From Henriciella sp. (GTDB taxonomy: Bacteria; Pseudomonadota; Alphaproteobacteria; Caulobacterales; Hyphomonadaceae), in assembly GCF_029937755.1 (NCBI RefSeq), contig NZ_JAPYPG010000002.1, positions 225,648 through 289,647 of the forward strand: a stretch of DNA of 64,000 bases. Reading direction: 5' to 3'. The translations under genes and the position numbers were made by a program. Position 1 is the stretch's first letter. Each line of letters starts with the position of its first letter. The notes under the pieces are model-generated. The model saw only the letters and a program-made list of their open reading frames with translations. It did no database searches and was not told the DNA's origin. Of this stretch, positions 1 through 9,109 are shown piece after piece.

Positions 1-160
1 CCCTGAGCCGGGCACGGTCGCAAAGACCGACCCCGAGACCGGCAAACGCCTCAAGGGCAAGGCCAAGGGCCGCGCCAAGAAGCAGGCGCAGGCGGTGAAA
101 GCACTGCAGGATATCGATGCGTGGCTGGCGGCGCAGACCGAAGTCGTGGCGGCGGAATGA
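1..160 (+). CDS. 3' end of an unidentified gene (partial)
   Basis: An open frame enters from the left edge and stops at TGA 158-160, giving about 52 C-terminal residues. They begin with a Lys/Arg/Gly/Ala-rich stretch (GKRLKGKAKGRAKKQ) and end in an Ala/Glu-rich helix (DIDAWLAAQTEVVAAE). The stop lies 7 bases before the epimerase start on the same strand, so the two genes are probably co-transcribed. The fragment is too short to assign a family. Its codon use looks typical of the high-GC host. Confidence 0.55.
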   Translation, partial: PEPGTVAKTDPETGKRLKGKAKGRAKKQAQAVKALQDIDAWLAAQTEVVAAE

Positions 161-167
161 TCGACAG

Positions 168-1142
168 ATGCGCCTGCTTCTGACGGGCTCTACCGGCTGG
201 CTTGGGCGTCATCTCGCGCCGATGCTGGCTGCAGAAGGCCATGAGGTCGTTGGCCTCGACGTTGCGCCCGGTCCTTTTACACACGAGATCGGCACGGTCG
301 CCAACCGCACCTTTGTCGACCAGGTGATGGCACGACATGGCATAGAGGCGATCCTTCATGGCGGAGCCCTGCACAAACCTGATATTGCGCGCTTCCCCCG
401 TCAGGCTTTTGTGGACGTCAATGTCACCGGCACGCTGAACCTTCTGGAAGCTGCCGTGGAAGCAGGCCACGACCGGTTTGTCTTTACCTCGACGACCTCG
501 CTGATGATCTCGCAGGCGATCCGGTCAGAAGAGGCCGATCACGCCGTATGGATCGACGAGCGCCATACCCCGCTCGCACCCCGCAACATCTATGGTGCAA
601 CCAAGCTGGCAGCCGAAAATCTCTGCCGGGACATCCATCTGAATACGGGCCTTGCCTGCCTTGTCCTGCGCACCTCGCGCTTCTTCCCCGAAGATGATGA
701 TACGCTGAGAGACCCGCCGCCGGACAATCTGAAAGCCAATGAATTCCTGAACCGGCGGCTAAGCGTCGAGGATGCAGCCCGAGCGCATGTCGCGGCCCTT
801 GCAAAAGCACCGGAGCTCGGATTTGGAATCTATATCGCCTCTGCGCCGACACCCTTTTCACGAAAAGACTGCGCGGCCTTGAAACTGGACGCGGCCAGCG
901 TGATTGCGCGCTATTTCCCTGACGCTCCGGACCTCTATGCCCGCCATGGCTGGAAACTGCCGACCTCGATCAGCCGGATCTATGATTCCTCAGCCCTGGA
1001 AAACGACCTCGGTTTTCGGTGTGAGACCGACTTCGCCGCTATTCTCGATGCACTTCGCTCCGGCAGCGATCTGCCATTCGCGCACGATGCCGCCTATTCC
1101 TCCCCGAGCGTGACCGGGGCGAAACTCATCCATCCGGGCTGA
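168..1142 (+). CDS. NAD-dependent epimerase/dehydratase (extended SDR)
   Basis: Protein of 324 residues starting at ATG 168 (MRLLLTGSTGWLG); an in-frame start at 117 would overlap the upstream gene and adds a non-family leader. The N-terminal GxxGxxG nucleotide-binding motif (TGSTGWLG, residues 6-13) and the catalytic YGATK motif (near residue 143) mark an extended short-chain dehydrogenase of the sugar-nucleotide epimerase type, probably cytosolic. The substrate cannot be told from sequence. It follows an unknown gene on the same strand and converges on a GST gene. Confidence 0.85.
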   Translation: MRLLLTGSTGWLGRHLAPMLAAEGHEVVGLDVAPGPFTHEIGTVANRTFVDQVMARHGIEAILHGGALHKPDIARFPRQAFVDVNVTGTLNLLEAAVEAGHDRFVFTSTTSLMISQAIRSEEADHAVWIDERHTPLAPRNIYGATKLAAENLCRDIHLNTGLACLVLRTSRFFPEDDDTLRDPPPDNLKANEFLNRRLSVEDAARAHVAALAKAPELGFGIYIASAPTPFSRKDCAALKLDAASVIARYFPDAPDLYARHGWKLPTSISRIYDSSALENDLGFRCETDFAAILDALRSGSDLPFAHDAAYSSPSVTGAKLIHPG

Positions 1143-1153
1143 AGACCCAGCAT

Positions 1154-1762
1154 TCAGCCGATCTTCTCTTTCGCGCGCGGCATCCATTTGCCGATATTCT
1201 CGAATTCCTCGGCCGGCTTCCATTTCATCACCCCGGCAAAGCCACAGGCGCAATAAAGCGTGATGTCGGCGATGGAGAAGCGGTCGGCGGCGACCCAGTC
1301 CGTCGAGGCGAGGCGCTCGTCGATCTTCTTGGCGAACATCTTGGCGTTCTTCTCACCCTTGGCGGCCGATTCCGGTGATTGCGGATTTTCGAGCGGCGCC
1401 ATGACCGGGTGCGCGTTTCGGAACCAGGTCGCAAACTGCAGGAACAACATCAGCTCGACGCGCCGGTCCCACATCTCGATCAGGGCCTTTTCCTTCGGGT
1501 CACTGCCCATCAGGTTCGGCTCCGGGAAGACGCCTTCGAAATAGGTGCAGATCGCGCGGCTCTCGGTGAGCTTCGTGCCATCATCGAGGACAAGTGCCGG
1601 CACCTGCGCGAACGGCGAGACTTCCCGATACATTGGCGCCTTGTGCTCCTGCTTCATGATGGAGATTTCCTCGATCTCCACCTCGCCGAGCTTTCCCTTG
1701 GCCTTGAGGAAATTGGTGACGCGTTCCGGGTTCGGCGCCTGGGGGCTGTGATAGAGCTTCAT
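1154..1762 (-). CDS. glutathione S-transferase family protein
   Basis: Protein of 202 residues. The N-terminal thioredoxin-like half (about 1-80) carries the GST-typical SPFAQVPALVLDDG and TESRAICTYFE segments that bind glutathione, followed by an all-helical C-terminal half. The length is standard. Such enzymes conjugate or transfer glutathione to electrophiles in the cytosol; the substrate is unknown. It lies 66 bases downstream of the TonB receptor gene on the same strand, so read-through is possible but a shared role is not implied. A good AGGAGG-like site precedes ATG 1762. Confidence 0.88.
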   Translation of the reverse strand: MKLYHSPQAPNPERVTNFLKAKGKLGEVEIEEISIMKQEHKAPMYREVSPFAQVPALVLDDGTKLTESRAICTYFEGVFPEPNLMGSDPKEKALIEMWDRRVELMLFLQFATWFRNAHPVMAPLENPQSPESAAKGEKNAKMFAKKIDERLASTDWVAADRFSIADITLYCACGFAGVMKWKPAEEFENIGKWMPRAKEKIG

Positions 1763-1828
1763 GGGATCCTCCTGTTTGCACGGAGGTGTAGCGCAGGGCG
1801 TCGGCTGCGCGAAAGGCTTTCCCTTGCG

Positions 1829-3880
1829 CTAGTTGAACCGCTTCTTGATGCCGACCGTCGCATTCAGCGGTTCGCCCGGGAAATACCGGTTCGCGCCGAA
1901 GGCAAGATCGGCGCGGTCGGCATAGTTCAGGTCGAACAGGTTCCGCACGATGACAAAGGCTTCGAGATCGTCGGTAAACGCATAGGACGCCCGCGCCTGA
2001 GTTACGGTGTGGCCGGGATAGGTCTGCGTGTTGCCCGGATTGGTATAGTATTCGCCGATATATTCCGCCGAGACACTCGCTTCGAAAGCGTCGGTAGGAC
2101 GCCATGTCAGACGAAGGTCGCCAAGCCAGTTGGGCGCGGTATCAACCTCATTGCCCGACCGAATGACTTCGGAGCCGGACGCCACGACACGGTCGAACGT
2201 ATAGGTATGCTCGGCATAGCTGGCCGTGCCCGACAAGGTCAGACGGCCATCATCCAGGATATCCCAGGATGCATTCGCCTCGATTCCCTGGTGCCGGGTC
2301 GAGCCATCCGTCACGTTGAGACCATCAGAATCACGGAAGAAGAAATTCTCCTTCTCGGCATAATAGGCGGCGACATCGAAGACGAGCTGGCCATCAAAGG
2401 CCGAGCCCCTGGCCCCGGCCTCGATGCTGTCCATCGTCTCGACATCGGCCTCGGCGATGCCCTGCTGGGATTGAAGACGGTAGAGGTCAGAAGCCTGCGG
2501 CGCGCGTTCGCCGCGGGCATAGTTGACGTAATAGCTGACAGCGCTGCCGCGCGGCGTCCAGATGGCGCCGAGCTTTGGCGTCAGCAGGTCGAAACTGTCT
2601 TCGCGGTCATCCGGTACGAGGAAGCGGCCATTGGGGCCGGGCGGAACATCGGTCGAGTAATCATAGTCATGCGTCTCGCCGCGCAGGCCTGCGAGCACGG
2701 TGACGGTGTCGGAGACAGCCCACTCCGCTTCCGTCCAGAGACCGAGCATGGTCGTGTCGACAGTGTAGTCATAGTGCACGCCAACCGGGAAACGGGTATC
2801 TCCGGGGAAGAAGCCAAACGGCTCCAGCTGCGTTTCCTTGAGCCAGCCTGAGGCGACATCGACATCAGCACCGATGCGCAGCGTGACCGCGTCAGAGGCT
2901 TTCATCTCGTATTTCGATTGCAGGCCGAAAGCGTCATGGCCGTTCTCTTCCAAGCCGCCATTCGGCAGAAAGTGCTGGGCGAACGCCATTTCCTGCCAGC
3001 GATAGTAAGGCGTCAGCGTCAGCTTGCCCGGACCGAGCCAGCGGGTCAGCCGCACGGCTCCCATTGCCCACTGCGCATCGCGATAGGCTTCCGGGTTGGG
3101 GTTGGTCGTCGCCGTATCATCGTCGCGATAGGCCTTGAAGCCTTCGAGGAAGCCGGCGGTTTCCTGGTTGAGGTTCGACGCGCTGATCCAGGCGAGGCCA
3201 TCCCAGCCTGCGGCGTCGAAGGCATAGCTGCCGGAGAGCTTCTGCTGTTCGACGCTTGTATTGTCGCGCCAGCCGGCATCATCCTGCAGCGACAGCGAGA
3301 GGCGGGCCGTGTCATCGAGATTGCCTGTCAGATCGGCTTTGTAGCGATTGAGCGTCGAGCCCGACAGGCGCATATCGAGATAGTCGCGCGGCGTCGGCTC
3401 TCCGAGGATGACATTGATCAGTCCATGGACGGCGTTCGAGCCGTATTTGGCAGAGCCCGGCCCACGCACGATTTCGATGGCCTCGGCAACTTCGTGATGG
3501 ATTTCGAACAGCGAGTTCACATTGCCAAAGGCCGGTGACCGTGTCGGCAGCCCGTTCTCTAGAATCAGAAAACTCCCCTGCCCCGCACCGCCCGTCAGGA
3601 CAGGTGAACGAAGGGCTATCAGATGCTCCTGACCGGAATTCATCTGGATGTTCACGCCGGGAAGTTCGTTCAGGATCTGGGCGGGATGGTCAGCATCGAT
3701 TTCATCGATCGTATCCGCTTCAAGTGTCGCAACACTACCAGGCTGGGTGACAAGGCGGTCACCGTAAACAGTTACCGGCTCCAGTCGCGACGCACCGTCT
3801 CCGCTTTGGGCATTTGCGGCTGCAAATACCGATACCAAGGCAAGACTGGCAGATGTCGCAAGCAAGGCGCGGAGCGGCAT
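1829..3880 (-). CDS. TonB-dependent outer-membrane receptor
   Basis: Protein of 683 residues with a cleavable signal peptide (MPLRALLATSASLALVSVFA, cleavage near AANA-Q). It then has a plug domain with the typical ELPGVNI and EIVRGPGSAKYGSNAVHGLINV segments (about residues 40-160), and a 22-strand-type barrel ending in a terminal aromatic residue (KKRFN). It imports a substrate across the outer membrane with TonB energy. It sits 82 bases downstream of a nucleoside transporter gene on the same strand, so I infer nucleosides or related compounds as substrate. No riboswitch was recognised in the short upstream gap. Confidence 0.9.
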   Translation of the reverse strand: MPLRALLATSASLALVSVFAAANAQSGDGASRLEPVTVYGDRLVTQPGSVATLEADTIDEIDADHPAQILNELPGVNIQMNSGQEHLIALRSPVLTGGAGQGSFLILENGLPTRSPAFGNVNSLFEIHHEVAEAIEIVRGPGSAKYGSNAVHGLINVILGEPTPRDYLDMRLSGSTLNRYKADLTGNLDDTARLSLSLQDDAGWRDNTSVEQQKLSGSYAFDAAGWDGLAWISASNLNQETAGFLEGFKAYRDDDTATTNPNPEAYRDAQWAMGAVRLTRWLGPGKLTLTPYYRWQEMAFAQHFLPNGGLEENGHDAFGLQSKYEMKASDAVTLRIGADVDVASGWLKETQLEPFGFFPGDTRFPVGVHYDYTVDTTMLGLWTEAEWAVSDTVTVLAGLRGETHDYDYSTDVPPGPNGRFLVPDDREDSFDLLTPKLGAIWTPRGSAVSYYVNYARGERAPQASDLYRLQSQQGIAEADVETMDSIEAGARGSAFDGQLVFDVAAYYAEKENFFFRDSDGLNVTDGSTRHQGIEANASWDILDDGRLTLSGTASYAEHTYTFDRVVASGSEVIRSGNEVDTAPNWLGDLRLTWRPTDAFEASVSAEYIGEYYTNPGNTQTYPGHTVTQARASYAFTDDLEAFVIVRNLFDLNYADRADLAFGANRYFPGEPLNATVGIKKRFN

Positions 3881-3962
3881 GAATTCACCCGTAAACTGGA
3901 GGAAGTGTCTGATACCCGCGTTCTAGGCCGCTGCCCCTGCCCTGACGAGTCCCCTCGCTGCG

Positions 3963-5252
3963 TCAGCCTGCAGAGCCGATGAAGAGCTGCACGGGAAGCG
4001 CACCAACGACGGCGCCCGACAGGCAGGTCGCAAGCGTGCCTGCGATCAGCGTCTTCCAGGCCAGTTCGAGGAAGGTAGAGCGGCGCTCCGGGCAAATGAT
4101 GTTCAATCCGCCGATCAGGATGCCGATGGAGCCGAAATTCGCAAAACCGCAAATGGCGTGGGCCGTGATGATGCGCGTGCGCGGGTCCATGGCGTCTGCG
4201 GGAACGTTGCCGAGCTCGATGAAGGCAACGAACTCCGTCAGCACCGTCTTGATGCCCATGAGCGAGCCCGACAGCGAAGCCTCCTGCCAGGGCACGCCGA
4301 TCATGTACATCAGCGGCGCAAAGATCCAGCCGAGGATGCGCTGGATGGAGAGCGGCTCACCGTAGACATCTGGCAAGGCGCCCAGCCCGGCATTGGCAAG
4401 CCAGAGCAGCGCCAGGGCGGCGATCAGCATGGTTGCGATGTTGAGGACGATCTGCAGACCATCTGCCGCGCCCGTCGCGAATGCATCCATGGTGGAATTG
4501 TATTCGAAATCCGGCTCGTGAGCGCGCTGGTGCTCGTCGACGGTTTCCGGAATCATGGTGAGCGCCATGGCGACAGCGGCCGGTGCTGCAATGATCGAAG
4601 CGGTCAGGAGTTGCGCCAAGGGATTGGCCATGACGCCCTCGAGGAAAGTCGTGTAGATGACGAGGACAGAGCCTGCGATGGTCGCGAAACCGGCGGTCAT
4701 CAGGATGAAGATTTCAGACCGGGTCATGCCGCGGATATACGGCTTGATGAGCACAGGGGCTTCGGTCATGCCCATGAAAACGTTGGCCGATACGGCAAGC
4801 GACGTCGCGCCCCCCAGACCCATCCCCTTGCGGAAAATGAAGGCGAAGCCCTTGGTGATCCAGCGCAGGATATGCCAGTGCCAGAGGATTGCCGAGAGCG
4901 CAGCGACCACGATGACGACCGGCAGGATCTGGAAAAAGAAGAGCGGCGGGGCGTCGCCCGTCATGATCTCGCTGGCGGCCTGGTTGTCACCGACATAGCC
5001 GAAGACGAAGCTCGTCCCGTTCCGGGTGGCTTCCTGCAGGCCATCGACAATCACGTTCGCCTTGAAGAGGATGTTGCGGACCGGCGGCAGACCGAACAGG
5101 ATAAGCGCAAAGCCGAACTGGATCGCGACGGCGCCGAGTACGATGCGCCAGGGAAAATCCTTGCGGCGTTCGGACAGGATCCAGCCAATGCCGAAAATCA
5201 GCGCGATACCAATCAACGCGCGCGCATTGTCCCAGCCCCATTCCATGCCCAT
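3963..5252 (-). CDS. concentrative nucleoside transporter (CNT/NupC family)
   Basis: Protein of 429 residues with about ten hydrophobic helices. Family-typical segments include the GATSLAVSANVFMGMTEAPV loop, MTAGFATIAGSVLVIY and the C-terminal CGFANFGSIGI motif, all characteristic of CNT cation-coupled nucleoside symporters of the inner membrane. The start at ATG 5252 is preceded by GGAGA. It is the first gene of a probable two-gene unit with the downstream TonB receptor, which together would form an outer- plus inner-membrane nucleoside uptake route. That pairing is inference from adjacency. Confidence 0.9.
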   Translation of the reverse strand: MGMEWGWDNARALIGIALIFGIGWILSERRKDFPWRIVLGAVAIQFGFALILFGLPPVRNILFKANVIVDGLQEATRNGTSFVFGYVGDNQAASEIMTGDAPPLFFFQILPVVIVVAALSAILWHWHILRWITKGFAFIFRKGMGLGGATSLAVSANVFMGMTEAPVLIKPYIRGMTRSEIFILMTAGFATIAGSVLVIYTTFLEGVMANPLAQLLTASIIAAPAAVAMALTMIPETVDEHQRAHEPDFEYNSTMDAFATGAADGLQIVLNIATMLIAALALLWLANAGLGALPDVYGEPLSIQRILGWIFAPLMYMIGVPWQEASLSGSLMGIKTVLTEFVAFIELGNVPADAMDPRTRIITAHAICGFANFGSIGILIGGLNIICPERRSTFLELAWKTLIAGTLATCLSGAVVGALPVQLFIGSAG

Positions 5253-5407
5253 CTCCTCTCGCCACGGATGATTCAGCCTTAGCCTGCGACGGCCAAGCGC
5301 TCTACCCCTCTTCTTCAGGCCACGTCAGCCGGCGCAGCCTTCCTTTGGAACGAGGGAGAGGCCCGTCCGTTACTGATGTGTGAGTTAACGTCTGAAAGGA
5401 GAGACAT

Positions 5408-5674
5408 ATGAAACGTCAAAGATTCGTCCCCCTGAGAGAACAGACGGTCGTCATGGAACCGCGCCCGGTCACGACTGATCAGGTCGATGCGGTCCAGAAC
5501 TCCTCGGAGGCCCTTGATGTCCGGATGGCAAAGCTGCGCGATCTGCGCCAGCAGCATGCCGAGTGGGCCAACCGCCAGAAGGAAACCGATGGTGCCCCGC
5601 TCTTGCGCTACATTGATGACGGTATGCTGCGCATGCTGCGTCAGGGTGACCTGGAAGAGGTCGAAGTCGCCTAA
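5408..5674 (+). CDS. small hypothetical protein
   Basis: Protein of 88 residues with no family I recognise. It is hydrophilic and mostly helical, with a charged Arg/Gln-rich centre (MAKLRDLRQQHAEWANRQ), and has no signal peptide or membrane segment. Reality is supported by a GAAAGGAGAG ribosome-binding site just upstream and a strong Rho-independent terminator directly after the stop. It stands alone between the divergent CNT gene and the convergent VOC gene. Confidence 0.65.
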   Translation: MKRQRFVPLREQTVVMEPRPVTTDQVDAVQNSSEALDVRMAKLRDLRQQHAEWANRQKETDGAPLLRYIDDGMLRMLRQGDLEEVEVA

Positions 5675-5699
5675 GCACGGCCTTTGAGCCAGAAATGAG

Positions 5700-5736
5700 A
5701 AAGACCGCCAGTTATGTGACTGGCGGTCTTTTTTTG
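5700..5736. terminator. Rho-independent terminator
   Basis: A perfect 13-bp stem AAAGACCGCCAGT (5700-5712) and ACTGGCGGTCTTT (5719-5731) with a 6-base loop is followed by a T run. It ends the small gene on the plus strand. Because the stem also begins with an A run, it could serve the convergent VOC gene as well. Confidence 0.9.
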
Positions 5737-5752
5737 ACGTTGCGTTTGGGGG

Positions 5753-6121
5753 CTAGCCCAGCTTGCAGACGCAGATCTTGTTGCCATCCGGGTCGCGGAA
5801 GTAGGCGCCATAGAAGGTCGGCATACGGTTGCCCGGCTCGCCCTCATCCGCTGCGCCCAGCTCCAATGCCTTCTTGTAAACGCGGTCGACTGTGTCGTTA
5901 TCCGGCGCAGCAAGCGCGGCCATGACCCCATTGCCAGCCGAAGCGGTCTGTTCGTCATAGGGGCCGCCAACCGCTAGCATGGGCTGGCCGGGACCGGTGC
6001 CGTAGAAATAGAGACGGCCATTGTCGAAGAAGCGTTTCGCGCCAAGCTCAGGCATCAGCGCATCGTAGAAAGCGGTCGCTTTTTCCGTGTCATTCGAACC
6101 AAGTGTCACATAGGCCAGCAT
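5753..6121 (-). CDS. VOC (glyoxalase/bleomycin-resistance-like) family protein
   Basis: Protein of 122 residues with the paired beta-alpha-beta-beta-beta modules of the vicinal-oxygen-chelate fold: MLAYVTLGSNDTEKATAFYDAL at the start and the FRDPDGNKICVC end motif, where the acidic residue usually binds the metal. The family includes dioxygenases, isomerases and resistance proteins; the substrate is not predictable here. It is cytosolic, a single gene, with AGGAGG upstream of ATG 6121. Confidence 0.85.
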   Translation of the reverse strand: MLAYVTLGSNDTEKATAFYDALMPELGAKRFFDNGRLYFYGTGPGQPMLAVGGPYDEQTASAGNGVMAALAAPDNDTVDRVYKKALELGAADEGEPGNRMPTFYGAYFRDPDGNKICVCKLG

Positions 6122-6271
6122 AATCGGGTTTCCTCCTGTATTGAGGCATCACATGCAGCATGGCGAAAGGCGCTGTGCAAGCGATGACCTTGCGCCAATG
6201 CTTGACGATCGCGTGAACCGGTGCTGCAAGGCTCAGCAACAAGAATCCATAGTATCCTGAGGAGCTTACTC

Positions 6272-7189
6272 ATGTCCGATATCCGTTTTGATGGTCAGGT
6301 CGCCATTGTCACCGGCGCCGGCGGCGGTCTTGGCCGTTGCCACGCGCTCGAGCTTGCACGCCGCGGCGCCAAGGTGGTCGTCAATGATCTTGGTGCGTCC
6401 ATGGATGGCTCCGGCGGCAGCTCGGAAGCGGCCGATGCTGTCGTGAAGGAAATCGAGGCGCTCGGCGGCGAAGCCATCGCAAACGGCTCATCGGTGACCG
6501 ATGATGCCGGCGTGAAGAAGATGATCTCTGACGCCATGGACAAATGGGGCCGCATCGACATCCTCATCGCGAACGCTGGCATCCTGCGCGACAAGTCGTT
6601 CTCCAAGATGACGATGGAAGACATTCAGCTCGTCGTCGATGTCCACCTCATGGGCTCTTTCAAGCCGATCAAGGCGGCCTGGGACATCATGAAGGAACAG
6701 AATTACGGCCGTATCGTCGTGACCACGTCCTCAACCGGCCTCTACGGCAATTTCGGGCAGGCGAACTACGGCGCTGCAAAGCTCGGCCTCGTCGGCATGA
6801 TGAACACGCTGAAGATCGAAGGCGCGAAGAACGACATCAAGATAAACGCCGTCTGCCCGGTCGCCGCCACGCGGATGACTGAAGGCCTGATGTCGCCAGA
6901 AGTGCTCGAACAGCTGAAGCCGGAATATGTAACGCCGGGCGTGATGAACCTGGTCAAGAAGGAGGCTCCCACGGGCATGGTTCTGTCAGCAGGCGCTGGC
7001 GCCTTCTCCATGGCCGAGATTGTCGAGACCAACGGCACCTATGTCGGTCAGGGCGACGAGCTGACCGCCGAAGCCGTCGAAGCCGCCTGGGACAAGATCA
7101 CCGACAAGTCGGTGCAGACCCATTTCAACATGGGCGGCGAGCATGGCCAGAACATCTTCGCCCGCCTGGCCGAGGGCAAGAAAGACTGA
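6272..7189 (+). CDS. SDR family oxidoreductase, (3R)-hydroxyacyl-CoA dehydrogenase type
   Basis: Protein of 305 residues from ATG 6272, preceded by TGAGGAG; an in-frame start at 6221 lacks such a site. The TGAGGGLG cofactor motif (residues 14-21), the NAG motif (IANAGILRD) and the YGAAK catalytic motif define a classical SDR. The conserved VVNDLGASMDGSGGSSEAAD segment and the long C-terminal part resemble the dehydrogenase domain of peroxisomal multifunctional enzyme type 2, suggesting oxidation of (3R)-hydroxyacyl-CoA in fatty-acid breakdown. The exact substrate is inferred from family resemblance only. Confidence 0.88.
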   Translation: MSDIRFDGQVAIVTGAGGGLGRCHALELARRGAKVVVNDLGASMDGSGGSSEAADAVVKEIEALGGEAIANGSSVTDDAGVKKMISDAMDKWGRIDILIANAGILRDKSFSKMTMEDIQLVVDVHLMGSFKPIKAAWDIMKEQNYGRIVVTTSSTGLYGNFGQANYGAAKLGLVGMMNTLKIEGAKNDIKINAVCPVAATRMTEGLMSPEVLEQLKPEYVTPGVMNLVKKEAPTGMVLSAGAGAFSMAEIVETNGTYVGQGDELTAEAVEAAWDKITDKSVQTHFNMGGEHGQNIFARLAEGKKD

Positions 7190-7220
7190 TTTCCGGTCAG
7201 CCGACCACAATTCCAGGCTG

Positions 7221-7251
7221 GCCCGGAATGGCGTCCCTTGTCATTCCGGGC
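7221..7251. repeat. intergenic inverted repeat
   Basis: GCCCGGAATG (7221-7230) pairs perfectly with CATTCCGGGC (7242-7251). It may act as a terminator for the SDR gene, although it lacks a T run, or be one copy of a dispersed palindromic repeat of the genome. Confidence 0.6.
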
Positions 7252-7298
7252 CCGTCATGCACCTAATGGCGTGAACATTCACAGGCGGGGGTCTGAGC

Positions 7299-7697
7299 AT
7301 GCGTATCCTTATCCTAGCTATCGCTGTCCTGATGGCGGCCGCCTGTCAGGAGCAGACAGCAGACCAACCGGCCGACTCCGCCCCGGCGGAAGAGACATCG
7401 ACTGAAGACGCCATCCCGGACGCCCCCGCTCCGGCACCGGATGCTGAAGGCGCCATGTGCGGCGGCGTCGCCGGTATTGCCTGCCCCGCCGGGCTCTACT
7501 GCAAGCAACCGGACGGCCAGTGTCTCGAAATCATGGACGGCAGCGGCACATGCGAGCCCCTCCCGGAGGTCTGCACGCAGGAATACGCGCCCGTCTGCGG
7601 GTGCGATGGCCAGACCTATGGCAATGCCTGTGAAGCCGCAGCAGCTGGCGCCAGCGTTGCTGCCGAAGGCGAGTGCGCCGGGGCAGATGTAGAGTAA
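7299..7697 (+). CDS. Kazal-type protease-inhibitor-like lipoprotein
   Basis: Protein of 132 residues. The signal peptide ends in a lipobox-like AAAC (residues 13-16), then comes a Pro/Ala/Glu-rich linker (about 17-48). A cysteine-rich part follows: CGGVAGIACPAGLYC, then the Kazal signature CTQEYAPVCGCDGQTYGNAC and a final Cys. In this family the region forms a disulfide-rich serine-protease inhibitor domain; here it would be anchored to the cell envelope. The target protease is unknown, and self-protection or defence against exogenous proteases are both plausible. Single gene, ATG 7299 preceded by GGGGGTC. Confidence 0.85.
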   Translation: MRILILAIAVLMAAACQEQTADQPADSAPAEETSTEDAIPDAPAPAPDAEGAMCGGVAGIACPAGLYCKQPDGQCLEIMDGSGTCEPLPEVCTQEYAPVCGCDGQTYGNACEAAAAGASVAAEGECAGADVE

Positions 7698-7706
7698 CGC
7701 AGCCGC

Positions 7707-8360
7707 CTAGAGCGCAGCCGATTTACCGGCCCGCAGAAGCGGTAGCGGTTCCAGTATCTGAAAATCACTCTGCTCGCCCTTGCCGGTGACGCGGCGGATC
7801 ACCTGGTCCTTGCCCGTCTCGTTGAACGGCGTAACAAGCGCACCATCCTTGGCCAACTGCCCCAGCAGCCCCTCCGGAATCCCGGACACCGCACCTGTCA
7901 GCAGGACACGGTCGAATGGCTTGTGCTCCGGCCAGCCATCCAGGCCGTCACCATGCTTCAGCGTCACATTCTCGACCTTCAGCTCGAGCATACGGGCGCG
8001 CGCATCGGTGACGAGTTTCTGATAGCGGTCGATGGCCCAGACATGCCGACCGATCTGCGCGAGGAGCGCCAGCATATAGCCGCTGCCAGCACCGATCAGG
8101 AGGATACGGTCTTCCTTGCCCGGCGTCGCTTTCAGGGCACCCAGCAGCTGGGCCACGACAACCGGTTTGGGAATCATTTGCCCGCAAGGAATCGGCAGGG
8201 CGGTATCCTCATAGGCCAGCTCTGCAAGCCCTGGTTCGACAAAGACACCCCGGTCGATCGTTTCCATGGCCGACAGCACACCATCGTCACGAATGCCCTG
8301 CCGGCGAAGCAGCAGCACCAGGCGCGCGGCCCGGAACGGATCGGCAATCAGGTCCGCCAT
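7707..8360 (-). CDS. pcm: protein-L-isoaspartate O-methyltransferase
   Basis: Protein of 217 residues. It has the SAM-binding motif [17 protein letters not shown] and the upstream [25 protein letters not shown] segment, close to the family's pre-motif. The enzyme methylates isoaspartyl residues to start repair of aged proteins in the cytosol. It is the last gene of the long minus-strand operon and overlaps surE by 13 bases, the usual surE-pcm pairing. One caution: the glycine-rich motif reads IGAGSGY rather than the commoner IGTGSGY. Confidence 0.88.
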   Translation of the reverse strand: MADLIADPFRAARLVLLLRRQGIRDDGVLSAMETIDRGVFVEPGLAELAYEDTALPIPCGQMIPKPVVVAQLLGALKATPGKEDRILLIGAGSGYMLALLAQIGRHVWAIDRYQKLVTDARARMLELKVENVTLKHGDGLDGWPEHKPFDRVLLTGAVSGIPEGLLGQLAKDGALVTPFNETGKDQVIRRVTGKGEQSDFQILEPLPLLRAGKSAAL

Positions 8361-9109
8361 GAGGCCTTCAGCTCCTCGAGGTAGCGATTATGCGTCAGGT
8401 CGACATGCAACGGCGTGACCGAAACGCGCCCTTCATAGATCGCGCGCAGATCGGTGCCCTCATCCGGCTTTGAAAGCCGCCCACGAAAGCCGATCCAGTA
8501 ATAATCATTGCCGCGAAGATCTTCGCGCCGTTCGGTGTGAATGATCTGTTCGTCGCGGAAGCCTTGCCGGGTCACTTCCACACCGGCGACATCCTGAGGC
8601 TCGCGGTCCGGAAAATTGATGTTCATGACGACATCATCGGGCCAGCCTTTCTCGATCAGCGGCTTTAGCACTTTCGCGCCCCACTGTTTCGATGTCTCCC
8701 AAGGCAACGATCCACGTTCGCGAAAGCTCTGCGCCTGGCTGAGGGCAACGGACGGAACACCGAGATGCATCCCGAACATGGCACCGGCAATCGTCCCGGA
8801 AAGGCTGGTGTCCTCGGCGATATTCTGCCCGCGATTGACACCCGACAGGATCAGGTCCGGCTTCTCGTCCATGAGGTCGTGGACGGCAAGAAGGACGCAA
8901 TCGGTCGGCGTGCCCATAACCGCCCAGCACTGCTCACGTACTTTTCGCGTACGCACCGGCTGGGTCAGCGTGATCGAGCGCGACTGGCCGGACTGTTCGA
9001 CCTCCGGTGCCGCGATCCAGATGTCATCAGAGAGCTCGCGCGCAATGCTTTCGAGGACGGAAAGCCCGGGCGCGTGAATGCCGTCATCATTGGTCAGGAG
9101 GATTCTCAT
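8348..9109 (-). CDS. surE: 5'/3'-nucleotidase SurE
   Basis: Protein of 253 residues with the unmistakable N-terminus [15 protein letters not shown]; its Asp-Asp pair and the later [18 protein letters not shown] segment form the divalent-metal site. It removes phosphate from nucleoside monophosphates (and possibly short polyphosphate) in the cytosol. The ATG overlaps the serS stop by 4 bases and its end overlaps pcm, so the three are translationally coupled. Length and motifs are standard. Confidence 0.95.
   Translation of the reverse strand: MRILLTNDDGIHAPGLSVLESIARELSDDIWIAAPEVEQSGQSRSITLTQPVRTRKVREQCWAVMGTPTDCVLLAVHDLMDEKPDLILSGVNRGQNIAEDTSLSGTIAGAMFGMHLGVPSVALSQAQSFRERGSLPWETSKQWGAKVLKPLIEKGWPDDVVMNINFPDREPQDVAGVEVTRQGFRDEQIIHTERREDLRGNDYYWIGFRGRLSKPDEGTDLRAIYEGRVSVTPLHVDLTHNRYLEELKASWRT

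Noticed and set aside
1379-2851. 490-codon open frame opposite the TonB receptor
   Set aside because: It is the antisense shadow of the receptor gene, with Arg/Gly-rich sequence and no family character. The same applies to long plus-strand frames opposite the CNT gene (4158-5282) and scpA (13145-14404), and to the minus-strand frame inside the helicase gene (36757-37890).
3881-3962. Cobalamin or other riboswitch before the TonB receptor
   Set aside because: The gap is only 82 bases and shows no B12-box or similar conserved element.
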